The notes under the pieces were generated by a model, which was not told the origin of the DNA, searched no databases, and was given only the letters and a program-made list of their open reading frames with translations. From JBBQZO01 sp038207625 (GTDB lineage: Bacteria > Pseudomonadota > Gammaproteobacteria > Burkholderiales > Burkholderiaceae_D), in contig JBBQZO010000073.1 in NCBI GenBank assembly GCA_038207625.1, forward strand, positions 1-6,922: a DNA stretch of 6,922 nt, given 5' to 3'. The translations under genes were made by a program, and so were the position numbers. Shown one piece after another: positions 6,814-6,922 of the stretch (its first letter is position 1; every line of letters starts with the position of its first letter).

Positions 6814-6922
6814 CATCTAGTACCGTACCATAGCGGGCACTGCCATTTTTAAGACGAAGAACCCCTGATGAGTATTGCCGTTGAAGCCCTGTTTACGAGC
6901 GCGCTGGGCCTGCAAGCGCCGT
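6784..6922 (+). mobile_element. Left end of a probable ISL3-family insertion sequence (continues past the window)
   Basis: The DUF2846-like frame loses family similarity just before the run GGGCTCAATGCCG at 6784, and a transposase-like frame begins 84 nt further on. That is the expected geometry for an IS left end with its leader. The GG-initial end suits ISL3-type terminal repeats as I recall them. The right end is outside the window, so neither the inverted repeat nor the target duplication can be confirmed here. Confidence 0.5.
6868..6922 (+). CDS. Transposase N-terminus, probably ISL3 family, cut by the window end
   Basis: Only 18 codons are visible: MSIAVEALFTSALGLQAP. The LFTSALGLQAP pattern resembles the N-terminus of ISL3-family transposases, which commonly begin with a short LF-x-x-ALGL-x-x-PW stretch before a zinc-binding domain. 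The start is supported by GAAGA (6856-6860), 7 nt before the ATG. Composition returns to moderately GC-rich. Eighteen residues are too few for certainty; it could be another gene, but its place right after a broken lipoprotein gene favours a transposase. Confidence 0.55.
   Translation, partial: MSIAVEALFTSALGLQAP

Noticed and set aside
6810..6815. TTGACA, a perfect -35 hexamer inside the presumed IS leader
   Set aside because: The 17-18 nt downstream position holds GC-rich sequence with no -10 match, so a promoter cannot be supported from this alone.
1..6922. Search for CRISPR arrays, tRNA/rRNA genes and defence genes
   Set aside because: I saw no regularly spaced repeats, no cloverleaf-like or rRNA-like sequence, and no recognisable nuclease, methylase or toxin motif in the window.

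Overview
The window is GC-rich over its first ~6.35 kb, with tightly packed co-directional genes that mostly encode exported proteins. Codon use, the tandem secreted DUF families and the gene order suggest a Gram-negative proteobacterium. A betaproteobacterium of the Massilia/Duganella (Oxalobacteraceae) kind is my best guess, but it is an inference from style and not from a marker gene.

Layout, all on the + strand. (1) Positions 1-948: the 3' part of a DUF2300 (YfaQ-like) gene, cut by the window edge. (2) Positions 945-1730 and 1733-2509: two tandem DUF2135 (YfaP-like) periplasmic proteins. The first overlaps the DUF2300 gene by ATGA and the second begins 2 nt after the first stops. (3) Positions 2573-4438 and 4491-6347: two tandem DUF3857/transglutaminase-like exported proteins of about 620 aa. 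The downstream copy keeps a full Cys-His-Asp triad. The upstream copy has Ser in place of the catalytic Cys. (4) Positions 6348-6606: a non-coding stretch with a weak terminator-like hairpin, where composition shifts to AT-rich. (5) Positions 6607-6813: a small DUF2846-like lipoprotein gene that breaks off in mid-domain. (6) From about 6784 to the end: the apparent left end of an insertion sequence, with the first 18 codons of an ISL3-type transposase.

How the genes may work together: in E. coli the DUF2300 and DUF2135 genes (yfaQ, yfaP) lie beside yfaS, a bacterial alpha-2-macroglobulin, and yfaT (DUF1175). The left part of this window therefore looks like the 3' end of a yfa-type macroglobulin operon, with the macroglobulin gene expected just upstream. 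Here yfaP is duplicated, and the cluster is followed closely by a duplicated DUF3857/transglutaminase module. Every complete product carries an export signal, so any joint function would be in the periplasm or envelope. The points most worth following up are the active/inactive transglutaminase pair, and the DUF2300 protein, whose N-terminal half resembles SpoIID and whose C-terminus has a metzincin-spaced HExxH motif.
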